DNA of 64,000 bases from Streptomyces sp. LUP30 (GTDB lineage Bacteria > Actinomycetota > Actinomycetes > Streptomycetales > Streptomycetaceae): positions 62,001-126,000 of the forward strand of contig NZ_MJAJ01000019.1 of the NCBI RefSeq assembly GCF_001746365.1, read 5' to 3'. The number at the start of each line of letters is the position of its first letter. Position 1 is the first letter of the stretch. Below the pieces are notes generated by a model. The model did no database searches. It saw only the letters and a list, made by a program, of their open reading frames with translations, and was not told the origin of the DNA. The position numbers and the translations under genes are program-made. This document shows, in pieces, positions 35,754 to 45,135 of this stretch.

Positions 35754-37499
35754 TCAGCTCATGCGCAGGGCCAGGAAGAAGTCCAACTTGTCCTCCAGCC
35801 GCGACAGATCACGACTCGTCAACTGCTCGATCCGCCCGACCCGGTAACGCAGCGTGTTGACGTGCAGGTGGAGACGGGAGGCACACCGGGTCCAGGAACC
35901 GTCGCAGTCGAGGAACGCCTCCAGCGTCGGGATCAGTTCGGCGCGGTGGCGTCGGTCGTAGTCGCGCAGCGGGTCCAGGAGGCGGGCGGTGAACGCCCGG
36001 CGCACGTCGTCGGGGACGAACGGAAGCAGCAGGACGTGCGAGGCCAGCTCCTGGTGTCCCGCCGCGCAGACCCGGCCGGGGCGGGCCGCGGCCACCCGGC
36101 GCGCGTGTCGTGCCTCCTCCAGCGCCCCCCGCAGTCCTTCCGCGGAGTGCACGGCCGCGCTGACGCCCAGGGTGAGCCGGCCGTCGCCGTCGAGACCGGC
36201 CGACAGCGGCTCCCGTACGGCGGCCAGCAGCGCGTCGGCGAGGACGCCGGTCTCGGCGCCGTCGTGCTCGCCGGACATCGCGGGCAGCGGGACGAGGGCG
36301 ATGGCCTCGTCACCCGTATGGGCGACGGCGATGCGATCGGACGGCTCGGGGCCGGTGGACAGGGGGTCGACCAGGATCTCTTCCAGCAGTGACTGGGCGA
36401 CCGGGCCGGCCTCCGGGCCGCCGTCCTCCCACTCCACGCGGGCCACCACGACCTGCCAGTGCGGTGCTGCCCCCAGGCCCGGCAGCAGCACCGGAGCGGC
36501 GACCCGCAGGCGGGCCGCGATCTCCGCCGGAGCCGCGCCCGTCTGAACCAGCTCCAGCACCTCCTGCGCGAGCCGGCGGCGCACCGTGCGTGCCGCGTCC
36601 CGGCGGTCCCGTTCGACCGCGATGAGCTGGGTGACGCCCTGAAGCAGGTCGAGGCGCTCGTCCGCCCAGTCGCCGGCATCGGCCTCGACGGCCAGCAGCC
36701 AGTCCGACAGGACGCCCTCGCGCACGTCCCGCGCCCCCGGCCCGCTCGGCGCCCCCGCCGGACTCTGCGCGGTGCGCGGCGCCTGGAGGGACGAGGGGAT
36801 CGGCGGGGTCTGCGGTGAGCGGCCGCTGCTGCGGATCGGGAACAGCGAGAACGTCGTCTGGCCCACGAGCACCCGGTGCGGACCGCGCCGGCCGGTGCGG
36901 ACGGCGGCCAGCTGCTCCGCCGCGAGCTTGGCGCAGACGTCGGCCGGCAGGCCCGGCCCCGCGTTCTTCGGGCCCGCGATGAGCCGGCCGGTGGGGGACA
37001 GGAGCCAGGCGCGCAGGTCCAGGTCGGAGCCGAGCAGGTCCAGGACGACGTCCGGGCCGCCGCCGGCCGGGCCCGAGGTCATCATCCGGCGGTGCCGGTC
37101 GACCACGGCCGCGAGGTCTCCGGCGCGCTCGCCGGAGACCTGGCGGACGACGTGCTCGGTGATGGTCGCGAAGGCCACCGACTCGTGCACCGCGAACAGC
37201 GGGAGACGGTGCCGGGCACAGGCCGCGACCAGGTCCTCCGGGACGTCGCCCAGCTCCGCCTCGCCGGCTGCGAGCGCGGCCACGCCGGCCTGCACCAGGA
37301 TCCGCACGAACGGCTCGGAGTCCGCCGCGTCCCGGCGCCAGGCCAGGCCCGTCAGCACCAGCTCGCCCCCGGAGAGGTAGCGGCTGGGGTCCCGCAGGTC
37401 GGTGGTCATGACCCCGCGCACCGTGCGGTCCAGCTCGTCCTCGCCGCCGAGGAGCCCGAGGCCCAGCGCATCGGTGTCCAAAAGTGCGCGCAGCCGCAT
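35754..37499 (-). CDS. pucR: PucR-family regulator of purine catabolism
   Basis: This is a 581-residue regulator with the three PucR-family parts. The N-terminal purine-catabolism domain (MRLRALLDTDALGLGLLGGE to about residue 130) comes first. A central sensor-like region follows (LRVAAPVLLPGLGAAPHWQV). The C-terminal helix-turn-helix (LHLHVNTLRYRVGRIEQLTS) lies in the last 60 residues. It is divergent from the xanthine dehydrogenase operon across a 386-bp gap, which fits control of that operon. ATG 37499 is preferred over the upstream in-frame start at 37622 because it opens the conserved domain. Confidence 0.9.
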   Translation of the reverse strand: MRLRALLDTDALGLGLLGGEDELDRTVRGVMTTDLRDPSRYLSGGELVLTGLAWRRDAADSEPFVRILVQAGVAALAAGEAELGDVPEDLVAACARHRLPLFAVHESVAFATITEHVVRQVSGERAGDLAAVVDRHRRMMTSGPAGGGPDVVLDLLGSDLDLRAWLLSPTGRLIAGPKNAGPGLPADVCAKLAAEQLAAVRTGRRGPHRVLVGQTTFSLFPIRSSGRSPQTPPIPSSLQAPRTAQSPAGAPSGPGARDVREGVLSDWLLAVEADAGDWADERLDLLQGVTQLIAVERDRRDAARTVRRRLAQEVLELVQTGAAPAEIAARLRVAAPVLLPGLGAAPHWQVVVARVEWEDGGPEAGPVAQSLLEEILVDPLSTGPEPSDRIAVAHTGDEAIALVPLPAMSGEHDGAETGVLADALLAAVREPLSAGLDGDGRLTLGVSAAVHSAEGLRGALEEARHARRVAAARPGRVCAAGHQELASHVLLLPFVPDDVRRAFTARLLDPLRDYDRRHRAELIPTLEAFLDCDGSWTRCASRLHLHVNTLRYRVGRIEQLTSRDLSRLEDKLDFFLALRMS

Positions 37500-37885
37500 C
37501 TCGTCGCCGCCGTTCTCTGTCTCGAAATCTACGATGAATCTTGAAGGATGTGACGGAAAAGGGGCCGCCGCCGCTCCCACCCCGAAGCCCGGGCGGCCAC
37601 GGCGGAACGTCGGAAACCGCATTCTTTGCCTGCCAGGCTGTTTCCCGCGTTTCTGCAGGAAAACGAGGAGGTTACCGAGAACCTCTGTTCATACGAATCT
37701 ACAAGATGCCCGGACGGACCAGCCAACTCCTTCATGGTTTCGGTGACTGACCCGGTCGGAGCAAGCCGCTGTGTACTGGCCTCACTCCACGTGAACAGCA
37801 CATGAACGAGCCGGGCCCGCCGCACCCGATTCTGGCTCGATAGAGACGACTCACGAGACTCACGAGACCAAGAAGAGAGCCGGTC
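37500..37885. promoter_or_regulatory. divergent promoter region between pucR and the xanthine dehydrogenase operon
   Basis: This 386-bp region is the expected target of PucR. CGAAATCTACGATGAATCTTG at 37523-37543 and CGAATCTACAAGATG at 37694-37708 share a CGAA(A)TCTAC core, one near each gene. GAGACTCACGAGAC is a direct repeat at about 37852-37870, just before the xdh start. No gene is supported. Binding at the two related words is only a suggestion. Confidence 0.45.
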
Positions 37886-38776
37886 ATGGACTTCCTTCGC
37901 CCCGCCAGCTGGGAGGAGGCGCTCGCCGCGAAGGCAGAGCACCCCACCGCTGTGCCGATTGCGGGCGGCACCGACGTGATGGTCGAGATCAACTTCGACC
38001 ACCGCAGGCCCGAGTACCTGCTCGACCTCAACCGCATCGGTGACCTCTACGAGTGGGAGGTCGGCGAGGACAGCGTCCGGCTCGGGGCCTCCGTCCCGTA
38101 CTCCCGGATCATGGAGAACCTGCGCGCCGAACTGCCGGGCCTCGCCCTCGCCTCGCACACCGTGGCCTCCCCGCAGATCCGCAACCGCGGCGGCGTCGGC
38201 GGCAACCTCGGCACCGCCTCCCCGGCGGGCGACGCCCACCCCGCCCTGCTCGCCGCCGGCGCCGAGGTCGAGGCGGAATCCGTGCGCGGTTCGCGGCGGA
38301 TCCCGATCGACGCCTTCTACACCGGCGTGAAACGCAACGCACTCGCCCCCGACGAGTTGATCCGCGCCGTCCACGTCAAGAAGGCCGACGGCCCCCAGCA
38401 GTACTCCAAGGTCGGCACCCGCAACGCCATGGTCATCGCCGTCTGCGCCTTCGGCCTCGCCCTGCACCCCGAGACCCGGACCGTGCGCACCGGCATCGGC
38501 TCCGCCGCCCCCACCCCCGTCCGGGCCAGGACCGCCGAGGAGTTCCTGGACGCGGCACTCGAAGAAGACGGTTTCTGGGACAACGGAAAAATCATCACCC
38601 CCTCGGTCGCCAAGCAGTTCGCCGACCTGTGCGCCGCCGCCTGCAACCCCATCGACGACGTCCGGGGCACCGCGAGCTACCGCCGCCACGCGGTCGGCGT
38701 GATGGCCCGCCGGACGCTCACCTGGACCTGGGAGTCGTACCGCGGCGCCCGCCGCGCCTCGAAGGGAGCCGCGTGA
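37886..38776 (+). CDS. xanthine dehydrogenase, FAD-binding subunit
   Basis: This is the flavin subunit of a three-subunit molybdenum hydroxylase that oxidises hypoxanthine and xanthine to urate. The 296-residue protein has the CoxM-type FAD motifs PIAGGTDVMVEINF and the TVASPQIRNRGGVGGNLGTA segment. The C-terminal CO_deh_flav region follows (GTASYRRHAVGVMARRTLTW). It is the first gene of the operon and overlaps the next gene by one base (TGATG). Control by the divergent PucR regulator is likely. Confidence 0.93.
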   Translation: MDFLRPASWEEALAAKAEHPTAVPIAGGTDVMVEINFDHRRPEYLLDLNRIGDLYEWEVGEDSVRLGASVPYSRIMENLRAELPGLALASHTVASPQIRNRGGVGGNLGTASPAGDAHPALLAAGAEVEAESVRGSRRIPIDAFYTGVKRNALAPDELIRAVHVKKADGPQQYSKVGTRNAMVIAVCAFGLALHPETRTVRTGIGSAAPTPVRARTAEEFLDAALEEDGFWDNGKIITPSVAKQFADLCAAACNPIDDVRGTASYRRHAVGVMARRTLTWTWESYRGARRASKGAA

Positions 38777-39381
38777 TGCGCGTCAACTTCACTGTCAACG
38801 GACGCCCGCAGGAAGCCGACGACGTGTGGGAGGGCGAGAGCCTGCTGTACGTGCTGCGCGAACGGCTCGGGCTCCCGGGATCGAAGAACGCCTGCGAGCA
38901 GGGCGAGTGCGGCTCGTGCACCGTCCGGCTGGACGGCGTCCCGGTGTGCTCGTGTCTGGTCGCCGCGGGCCAGGTGGAGGGCCGTGACGTCGTCACCGTC
39001 GAAGGACTCGCCGAGCACGCCCGGCAACGCGCCGAGCGCGACCGTTGCGAGACCGCTTCCTGCGGCGGTCAGGCCACCGACCCGGGGACCTCCCTCGACG
39101 AGGCTCGGGCGTGGCAGGCCAAGGGCTCCGACTCCCAGGCCGGCGAGGGCGGCGAACTCGCCCCGATCCAGCAGGCCTTCATCGACGCCGGCGCCGTCCA
39201 GTGCGGCTTCTGCACCCCGGGCCTCCTGGTCGCCGCCGACGAGATGCTCGAACACAACCCGAACCCGACCGACGCGGACATCCGCGAGGCGCTCTCGGGC
39301 AATCTGTGCCGCTGTACCGGTTACGAAAAAATCATGGACGCGGTCCGCCTGGCGGCCGCCCGACAGGGAGAGGCGGTCTGA
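38776..39381 (+). CDS. xanthine dehydrogenase, 2Fe-2S subunit
   Basis: This is the iron-sulphur subunit that passes electrons from the molybdenum centre to FAD. The 201-residue protein has the plant-type ferredoxin cluster motif CEQGECGSCTVRLDG with a further C in VPVCSC. The second cluster motif is VQCGFCTPGLLV with LCRCTGY. Between them lies a hydrophilic insertion of about 40 residues (roughly 88-130, ERDRCETASCGGQATDPGTS) that makes it longer than the usual 160-residue CoxS-type subunit. ATG 38776 overlaps the previous stop. Confidence 0.93.
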   Translation: MRVNFTVNGRPQEADDVWEGESLLYVLRERLGLPGSKNACEQGECGSCTVRLDGVPVCSCLVAAGQVEGRDVVTVEGLAEHARQRAERDRCETASCGGQATDPGTSLDEARAWQAKGSDSQAGEGGELAPIQQAFIDAGAVQCGFCTPGLLVAADEMLEHNPNPTDADIREALSGNLCRCTGYEKIMDAVRLAAARQGEAV

Positions 39382-39383
39382 CG

Positions 39384-41816
39384 ATGCCTTCCTCCCCCAC
39401 TCCCGGCTTCGCCCGAGCGGGCGGCGCCAACACCAGCGCCCCTCTCGGCACCCCCGTCAAGGTCACCCAGGGCTCCCGGACCAGGGGCGGCGTCGGCGAG
39501 TCCACGCTGCGCCCGGACGGCACCCTCAAGGTCACCGGCGAGTTCGCGTACTCGTCCGACCTGTGGCACGAGGACATGCTCTGGGGCCAGATCCTGCGCT
39601 CCACGGTCGCGCACGCCGAGATCGTCTCCCTCGACACCTCCGAGGCGCTGGCCACCCCGGGCGTCTACGCCGTCATGACGTACGACGACCTGCCGACCGA
39701 CGTGAAGAACTACGGTCTGGAGATCCAGGACACCCCCGTCCTGGCGCACGGCAAGGTGCGCCACCACGGAGAGCCGGTCGCGATCGTCGCCGCCGACCAC
39801 CCCGAGACCGCCCGCCGCGCCGCCGCCAAGATCAAGGTGGAGTACCGCGAACTGCCCGTCATCACCGACGAGGCCTCCGCGACCGCCCCGGACGCCATCC
39901 TGATCCACGAGAAACGCGACGACCACCACATCGGCCACGTCCCGCATCCCAACATCGTCCACCGCCAGCCGATCGTGCGCGGCGACGCCGACGCGGCCGC
40001 CGGGCGGGCCGACGTCGTCGTCAGGGGCGAGTACACCTTCGGCATGCAGGACCAGGCCTTCCTCGGCCCCGAGTCCGGCCTCGCTGTGCCCGAGGAGGAC
40101 GGCGGCGTCCACCTCTACATCGCCACCCAGTGGCTCCACTCCGACCTCCGCCAGATCGCCCCCGTTCTCGGCCTGCCCGAGAGCAAGGTGCGCATGACGC
40201 TGGCCGGCGTCGGCGGCGCGTTCGGCGGCCGCGAGGACCTGTCGATGCAGATCCACGCCTGTCTGCTGGCCCTGCGCACCGGAAAACCCGTCAAAATCGT
40301 TTACAACCGCTTCGAATCCTTCTTCGGCCATGTGCACCGCCACCCGGCCAAGCTGTACTACGAGCACGGCGCCACCCGCGACGGCAAGCTGACCCACGTC
40401 AAGTGCCGCATCGTCCTCGACGGCGGCGCCTACGCCTCCGCGTCGCCCGCCGTGGTCGGCAACGCCTCCTCGCTCGGCATCGGCCCCTACGTCGTCGACG
40501 ACGTGGACATCGAGGCCATCGCCCTCTACACCAACAACCCGCCCTGCGGCGCGATGCGCGGCTTCGGCGCGGTCCAGGCGTGCTTCGCCTACGAGGCGCA
40601 GATGGACAAGGTGGCGAAGGAACTCGGCCTGGATCCGGTGGACTTCCGGCAGCGCAACGCGATGGAACAGGGAGCCCTCCTGCCGACCGGGCAGACGGTC
40701 GACTCCCCGGCGCCGGTCGCCGAACTCCTGCGCCGCGTCAAGGCGATGCCGCTGCCGCCGGAGCGCCAGTGGGAGAGCAGCGAGGGCGCGGACGTACGGC
40801 AGCTGCCCGGCGGTCTGTCCAACACCACGCACGGCGAGGGCGTCGTGCGGGGAGTCGGTTACGCGGTCGGCATCAAGAACGTCGGATTCTCCGAGGGGTT
40901 CGACGACTACTCGACCGCCAAGGTCCGCATGGAGGTCGTCGCCGGCGAGCCCGTAGCGACCGTCCACACGGCCATGGCGGAGGTCGGCCAGGGCGGAGTC
41001 ACCGTCCACGCGCAGATCGCCCGCACCGAGTTGGGCGTCGCGCAGGTGACCATCCACCCGGCCAACACGGAGGTGGGCAGCGCCGGTTCGACCTCGGCCT
41101 CCCGGCAGACGTACGTCACCGGCGGCGCGGTCAAGAACTCCTGCGAGCTGGTGCGGGAGAAGGTCCTGGAGGTCGGCCGCCGCAGGTTCGGCGCCCAGCA
41201 CCCGGCCTGGGCCACCGCCGAACTGCTCCTGGAAGGCGGCAAGGTCGTCACCGACGGCGGCGAGGTGCTCGCCGACCTCGTCGACGTGCTCGGCGACGAA
41301 GCCGTCGAGGTCGAGGCGCAGTGGCGGCACCGGCCGACCGAGCCCTTCGATCTGCGCACCGGTCAGGGCAACGGCCATGTCCAGTACTCCTTCGCCGCGC
41401 ACCGCGCGGTCGTCGAGGTCGACACCGAACTGGGACTGGTGAAGGTCATCGAGCTGGCCTGCGCACAGGACGTCGGAAAGGCGCTGAATCCGCTTTCCGT
41501 GATCGGTCAGATCCAGGGCGGCACGACCCAGGGTCTGGGCGTGGCCGTCATGGAGGAGATCATCGTCGACCCGAAGACGGCGAAGGTCAGGAACCCCTCC
41601 TTCACGGACTACCTGATCCCCACGATCCTCGACACGCCGACCATCCCGGTCGACGTGCTCGAACTCGCCGACGACCACGCCCCCTACGGGCTCCGTGGCG
41701 TCGGCGAGGCCCCCACCCTGTCGTCCACTCCGGCCGTCCTGGCGGCGATCCGGAACGCGACCGGGCTGGAGCTCGACCGCACACCCGTACGTCCGGAGCA
41801 CCTCACCGGAACGTGA
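39384..41816 (+). CDS. xanthine dehydrogenase, molybdopterin-binding subunit
   Basis: This is the catalytic subunit carrying the molybdenum cofactor, with 810 residues. The a/b hammerhead domain comes first (LKVTGEFAYSSDLWHEDMLW). The cofactor-binding regions follow, including GVGGAFGGREDLSMQIHACL and NNPPCGAMRGFGAVQACFAY. The C-terminal GLRGVGEAPTLSSTPAVLAA segment contains the expected catalytic Glu. ATG 39384 lies two bases after the previous stop codon. Substrate assignment rests on PucR, the NCS2 permease and XdhC around it. Confidence 0.93.
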   Translation: MPSSPTPGFARAGGANTSAPLGTPVKVTQGSRTRGGVGESTLRPDGTLKVTGEFAYSSDLWHEDMLWGQILRSTVAHAEIVSLDTSEALATPGVYAVMTYDDLPTDVKNYGLEIQDTPVLAHGKVRHHGEPVAIVAADHPETARRAAAKIKVEYRELPVITDEASATAPDAILIHEKRDDHHIGHVPHPNIVHRQPIVRGDADAAAGRADVVVRGEYTFGMQDQAFLGPESGLAVPEEDGGVHLYIATQWLHSDLRQIAPVLGLPESKVRMTLAGVGGAFGGREDLSMQIHACLLALRTGKPVKIVYNRFESFFGHVHRHPAKLYYEHGATRDGKLTHVKCRIVLDGGAYASASPAVVGNASSLGIGPYVVDDVDIEAIALYTNNPPCGAMRGFGAVQACFAYEAQMDKVAKELGLDPVDFRQRNAMEQGALLPTGQTVDSPAPVAELLRRVKAMPLPPERQWESSEGADVRQLPGGLSNTTHGEGVVRGVGYAVGIKNVGFSEGFDDYSTAKVRMEVVAGEPVATVHTAMAEVGQGGVTVHAQIARTELGVAQVTIHPANTEVGSAGSTSASRQTYVTGGAVKNSCELVREKVLEVGRRRFGAQHPAWATAELLLEGGKVVTDGGEVLADLVDVLGDEAVEVEAQWRHRPTEPFDLRTGQGNGHVQYSFAAHRAVVEVDTELGLVKVIELACAQDVGKALNPLSVIGQIQGGTTQGLGVAVMEEIIVDPKTAKVRNPSFTDYLIPTILDTPTIPVDVLELADDHAPYGLRGVGEAPTLSSTPAVLAAIRNATGLELDRTPVRPEHLTGT

Positions 41817-41844
41817 CCCCTCCCGGAGTCACGACCAGCAGTTC

Positions 41845-41866
41845 CCCGGGGGCCTCCGCCCCCGGG
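41845..41866 (+). terminator. short GC hairpin after the xdh subunits
   Basis: CCCGGGGGC pairs with GCCCCCGGG across a CTCC loop, 29 bp after the catalytic-subunit stop. A 9-bp stem without a T-tract is a modest terminator, so some read-through into the permease gene is likely. Confidence 0.5.
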
Positions 41867-41970
41867 CCCCCTTGTTCGTCTCGGGCCGTCCCCCGGGTCG
41901 TCCATTCCCAAATCCCGCACCCGGCCGCAGACGCCACGCGGGTGTCCCTATGAACCTTGGGAGATGGCCC

Positions 41971-43428
41971 ATGACCCAGCAGTCACTGGAGCCGAGGACC
42001 ACAGCCGACGACGCGGGCGAAGGCTCCCGCGTCCCGGCCGGACGGTCCTGGCTCGACAGGTACTTCCACATATCCGGGCGGGGCTCCACGGTCGCCCGCG
42101 AAGTGCGCGGCGGCGTCACCACCTTCATGGCGATGGCGTACATCCTGCTGCTCAACCCTCTGATCCTGTCCGGCAAGGACGCGGCCGGAGACACCCTCGG
42201 CCAGAAGGCCCTGATCACCGCGACCGCTTTCGCAGCCGCTTTCACCACGTTGCTGATGGGCTTCTTCGGCAAGGTGCCTCTCGCGCTCGCCGCCGGCCTG
42301 TCCGTCTCCGGGGTGCTGTCCTCCCAGGTCGCTCCCCAGATGACCTGGCCGCAGGCGATGGGCATGTGCGTGATGTACGGCGTCGTCATCATGCTGCTGG
42401 TCGTCACCGGCCTGCGCGAGATGATCATGAACGCGATCCCGCTCGCCCTCAAGCACGGCATCACCATGGGCATCGGCCTGTTCATCGCGCTCATCGGTTT
42501 CTACAAGTCCGGCTTCGTGCACCAGGGCAAGGCGACCCCGGTCACCCTCGGCCCGGCGGGCGAACTCGCGGGCTGGCCCGTGCTGTTGTTCGCCGGCACC
42601 CTGCTGCTGATCTTCATGCTCCAGGCCCGGAACGTCCCCGGCGCCATCCTCATCGGCATCGTCGGCGGCACGGTCGTCGCGGCGGTCCTCAACGCGGCCG
42701 GCGTCGTCGGCCCCGGGCAGTGGGCGGGCGGCGCCCCCGAACTGCACGGCAGCGCCGTCTCGATGCCCGACTTCTCGCTCTTCGGGGACGTGCGGTTCGG
42801 CGGCTGGGGCGAGGTCGGCGCGATGACCGTCGGCATGATCGTCTTCACCCTCGTCCTCGCCGGGTTCTTCGACGCGATGGCCACCATCATCGGCGTCGGC
42901 ACCGAGGCGGGGCTCGCCGACGACAAGGGCCGCATGCCGGGCCTGTCCAAGGCGCTGTTCATCGACGGCGCCGGCGGAGCCATCGGCGGCCTGGCGGGCG
43001 GCTCGGGCCAGACCGTGTTCATCGAATCGGCGACCGGAGTGGGCGAAGGAGCGCGCACCGGCCTCGCCTCGGTCGTCACCGGGACCTTCTTCGCGGCCTG
43101 CCTGTTCTTCACGCCGCTCACCGCGATCGTCCCGCAGGAGGTCGCCTCGGCCGCCCTGGTCGTCATCGGCGCGATGATGCTGATGAACGCCCGGCACGTC
43201 GACTGGGCCGATCGGGCAACCGCTGTCCCGGTGTTTCTGACGGTCGTCCTGATGCCGTTCACCTACACCATCACCACCGGTGTCGCCGCGGGCGTCATCT
43301 CCTACGTCGCCATCAAGGCGGCGCAGGGCAGGGCGCGGGAGATCGGCGCCTTCATGTGGGGCCTGACGGTGATCTTCCTCGTCTACTTCTGCCTCCACCC
43401 CATCGAGGGCTGGCTGGGCGTGCACTAG
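41971..43428 (+). CDS. NCS2-family purine permease
   Basis: This is a proton-coupled nucleobase transporter of the AzgA-like branch of NCS2, 485 residues, with about 12 membrane segments. Family signatures include TTFMAMAYILLLNPLILSGK near the N-terminus, the VLAGFFDAMATIIGVGTEAG segment and the GGLAGGSGQTVFIESATGVG loop. It probably imports purines for the adjacent xanthine dehydrogenase. ATG 41971 (MTQQSL) is preferred over 41950 because GGGAG precedes it. The XdhC maturation gene follows after 57 bp, so the two are probably co-transcribed. Confidence 0.92.
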   Translation: MTQQSLEPRTTADDAGEGSRVPAGRSWLDRYFHISGRGSTVAREVRGGVTTFMAMAYILLLNPLILSGKDAAGDTLGQKALITATAFAAAFTTLLMGFFGKVPLALAAGLSVSGVLSSQVAPQMTWPQAMGMCVMYGVVIMLLVVTGLREMIMNAIPLALKHGITMGIGLFIALIGFYKSGFVHQGKATPVTLGPAGELAGWPVLLFAGTLLLIFMLQARNVPGAILIGIVGGTVVAAVLNAAGVVGPGQWAGGAPELHGSAVSMPDFSLFGDVRFGGWGEVGAMTVGMIVFTLVLAGFFDAMATIIGVGTEAGLADDKGRMPGLSKALFIDGAGGAIGGLAGGSGQTVFIESATGVGEGARTGLASVVTGTFFAACLFFTPLTAIVPQEVASAALVVIGAMMLMNARHVDWADRATAVPVFLTVVLMPFTYTITTGVAAGVISYVAIKAAQGRAREIGAFMWGLTVIFLVYFCLHPIEGWLGVH

Positions 43429-43485
43429 CCGCACCGCTCGACGGGCACCCGTCCTCCACCGGACCGCGATCAAGGAGACCGAGAC

Positions 43486-45135
43486 ATGCTGGACATCGCC
43501 GAGGAGCTCGACCGGTGGGTCGGACAGGGCCGTGACTTCGCCGTCGCCACGGTCGTGGCCGTCGGCGGCAGCGCGCCCCGCCGGCCGGGCGCCGCCCTCG
43601 CGGTGGACACCGACGGCACGGCGATCGGCTCGGTCTCGGGCGGCTGTGTGGAGGGCGCGGTCTACGAGCTGTGCCGACAGGCGCTGGAGGACGGCGAGCC
43701 CGTCCTGGAGCGTTTCGGCTACAGCGACGACGACGCCTTCGCCGTCGGCCTCACCTGCGGCGGGATCATCGACATCCTCGTCACACCGGTGCGGACCGGC
43801 GACCCGGTCCGCCCGGTGGTCGCGGCCGCCCTCAAGGCCGCCGCGACCGGCGCGGCGGCCGCCCTGGCGCGCGTGGTGAGCGGCCCGCCCGGCCTCGTGG
43901 GCCGCGCGCTGCTCGTCCGTTCGGACCGCGCTCCCGACAGCGGTTCCCTCGACAGCCGGTCTTTCGAAAACGGTTCCACGGAGGGCGGGCGTTTCGAAAG
44001 CGGTTCCGGAGGAGGTAGCGGGCGTTTCGAGAAAGGTTCGGGAGGGGGAAACAGTTTCGAGAGCGGTTTCCGCGACGGGCCTGCGCATAAGGGCGGTTCG
44101 GGAGGGGGAGACGGTTTCGAGAGCGGTTTCCGCGACGGGCCTGCGCACAGGGGCGCCTCCACGGATGGCCGCCGTTTCGAGAGCGGTTTCCCGGACCGGC
44201 ACGCGCACGAGAGCGGTCCCGGAGAGGGCGGCGGTTTCGAGAGCGGTTTCCGTGAGGGTCTCGTTCCCGAGGGCCGTTCCGGAGAGGCAGGTCGTTTCGA
44301 GAGCGGTTTCCGCGACGGACGCGTTCATGAAAGCGGCGGCGCAGGGGACGGCCCGTTCGAGAACGGTTACCGTGACGGCCGCTCGCCCGACGCCCGTCCC
44401 CGCGGCCGCGGTTCTTGCGAGACCGGTTTCTACCAAGGCGGCTTCGGCGCCCACCCCGAGCTGGACCGTACGGTCGCGGCCGAGGCGCGGGCGTTTCTCG
44501 ACGCCGGTCGCACCGGCACGCTGGAGATCGGCGAGCGGGGCTCACGCTGTGGCGCTCCGATCACCGTCCTGGTGGAGTCGTCCGTCCCCGCGCCGCGGAT
44601 GATCGTGTTCGGGGCGATCGACTTCGCGGCGGCGCTGGTGCGGGTCGGCAAGTTCCTGAACTACCACGTGACGGTGTGCGACGCGCGCCCCGTCTTCGCC
44701 ACCGCGGCCCGTTTCCCCGAGGCCGACGAGATCGTCGTCGAGTGGCCGCACGAGTACCTGGAGCACACGCGGGTGGACGCGCGGACCGTCCTGTGCGTCC
44801 TCACCCACGACGCGAAGTTCGACGTCCCGCTGCTGCAGCGGGCGTTGCGTCTGCCGGTCGCCTACGTCGGCGCGATGGGGTCGCGCCGCACCCACCTCGA
44901 CCGCAACCGTCGCCTGCGTGAAGTGGGCGTCACCGAGCTGGAGTTGGCGCGACTGCGGTCACCCATCGGTCTCGATCTGGGTGCGCGTACGCCGGAGGAG
45001 ACGGCGCTGTCGATCGCGGCGGAGATCGTCGCCGAGCGGCGTGGCGGCAGCGGAGTGTCGCTCACGGGCGCGCACACGCCGATCCATCACGACGTGGCGT
45101 CCTCGTCGGCTGGGCGGATCGGCTCGGTCGCCTGA
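43486..45135 (+). CDS. xdhC: XdhC/CoxI-family maturation factor with 20-residue repeat insertion
   Basis: XdhC inserts the sulphurated molybdenum cofactor into xanthine dehydrogenase. Residues 1-145 form the N-terminal XdhC_CoxI domain (VAVGGSAPRRPGAALAVDTD, SGGCVEGAVYEL, GLTCGGIIDI). The C-terminal Rossmann-type domain starts near residue 325 (HPELDRTVAAEARAFL) and includes YVGAMGSRRTHLDRN and SPIGLDLGARTPEETALSIA. Between them lies an insertion of about 170 residues of FESGFRDG-type repeats that ordinary XdhC proteins (about 370 residues) lack. The reading frame is intact throughout. The end overlaps the convergent LanC-like gene by 49 bp. Confidence 0.9.
   Translation: MLDIAEELDRWVGQGRDFAVATVVAVGGSAPRRPGAALAVDTDGTAIGSVSGGCVEGAVYELCRQALEDGEPVLERFGYSDDDAFAVGLTCGGIIDILVTPVRTGDPVRPVVAAALKAAATGAAAALARVVSGPPGLVGRALLVRSDRAPDSGSLDSRSFENGSTEGGRFESGSGGGSGRFEKGSGGGNSFESGFRDGPAHKGGSGGGDGFESGFRDGPAHRGASTDGRRFESGFPDRHAHESGPGEGGGFESGFREGLVPEGRSGEAGRFESGFRDGRVHESGGAGDGPFENGYRDGRSPDARPRGRGSCETGFYQGGFGAHPELDRTVAAEARAFLDAGRTGTLEIGERGSRCGAPITVLVESSVPAPRMIVFGAIDFAAALVRVGKFLNYHVTVCDARPVFATAARFPEADEIVVEWPHEYLEHTRVDARTVLCVLTHDAKFDVPLLQRALRLPVAYVGAMGSRRTHLDRNRRLREVGVTELELARLRSPIGLDLGARTPEETALSIAAEIVAERRGGSGVSLTGAHTPIHHDVASSSAGRIGSVA
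43960..44460 (+). repeat. 60-bp repeat array inside xdhC
   Basis: From 44041 to 44460 seven successive 60-bp units keep exact register, each centred on GTTTCGAGAGCGGTTTCC or a close variant. They encode a 20-residue repeat (FESGFRDG plus a Gly/Ser/Glu/His-rich spacer). Shorter, less regular units of 30-36 bp precede them from 43960. The second and third units are nearly identical over 50 bp, a sign of recent duplication. Confidence 0.95.

Noticed and set aside
38984..41953. Very long plus-strand frame (989 codons) and minus-strand frame (826 codons) over the xanthine dehydrogenase catalytic subunit
   Set aside because: The third frame clearly encodes the molybdenum subunit with all family motifs; the others are by-products of high GC.
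41983..44454. Minus-strand open frame of 823 codons opposite the NCS2 permease and xdhC
   Set aside because: Translation is repetitive His/Arg/Glu-rich with no known fold; it mirrors the permease codons and the repeat array.
44041..44460. CRISPR-like 60-bp periodicity
   Set aside because: The array is in frame inside a coding sequence and encodes a regular 20-residue peptide repeat.
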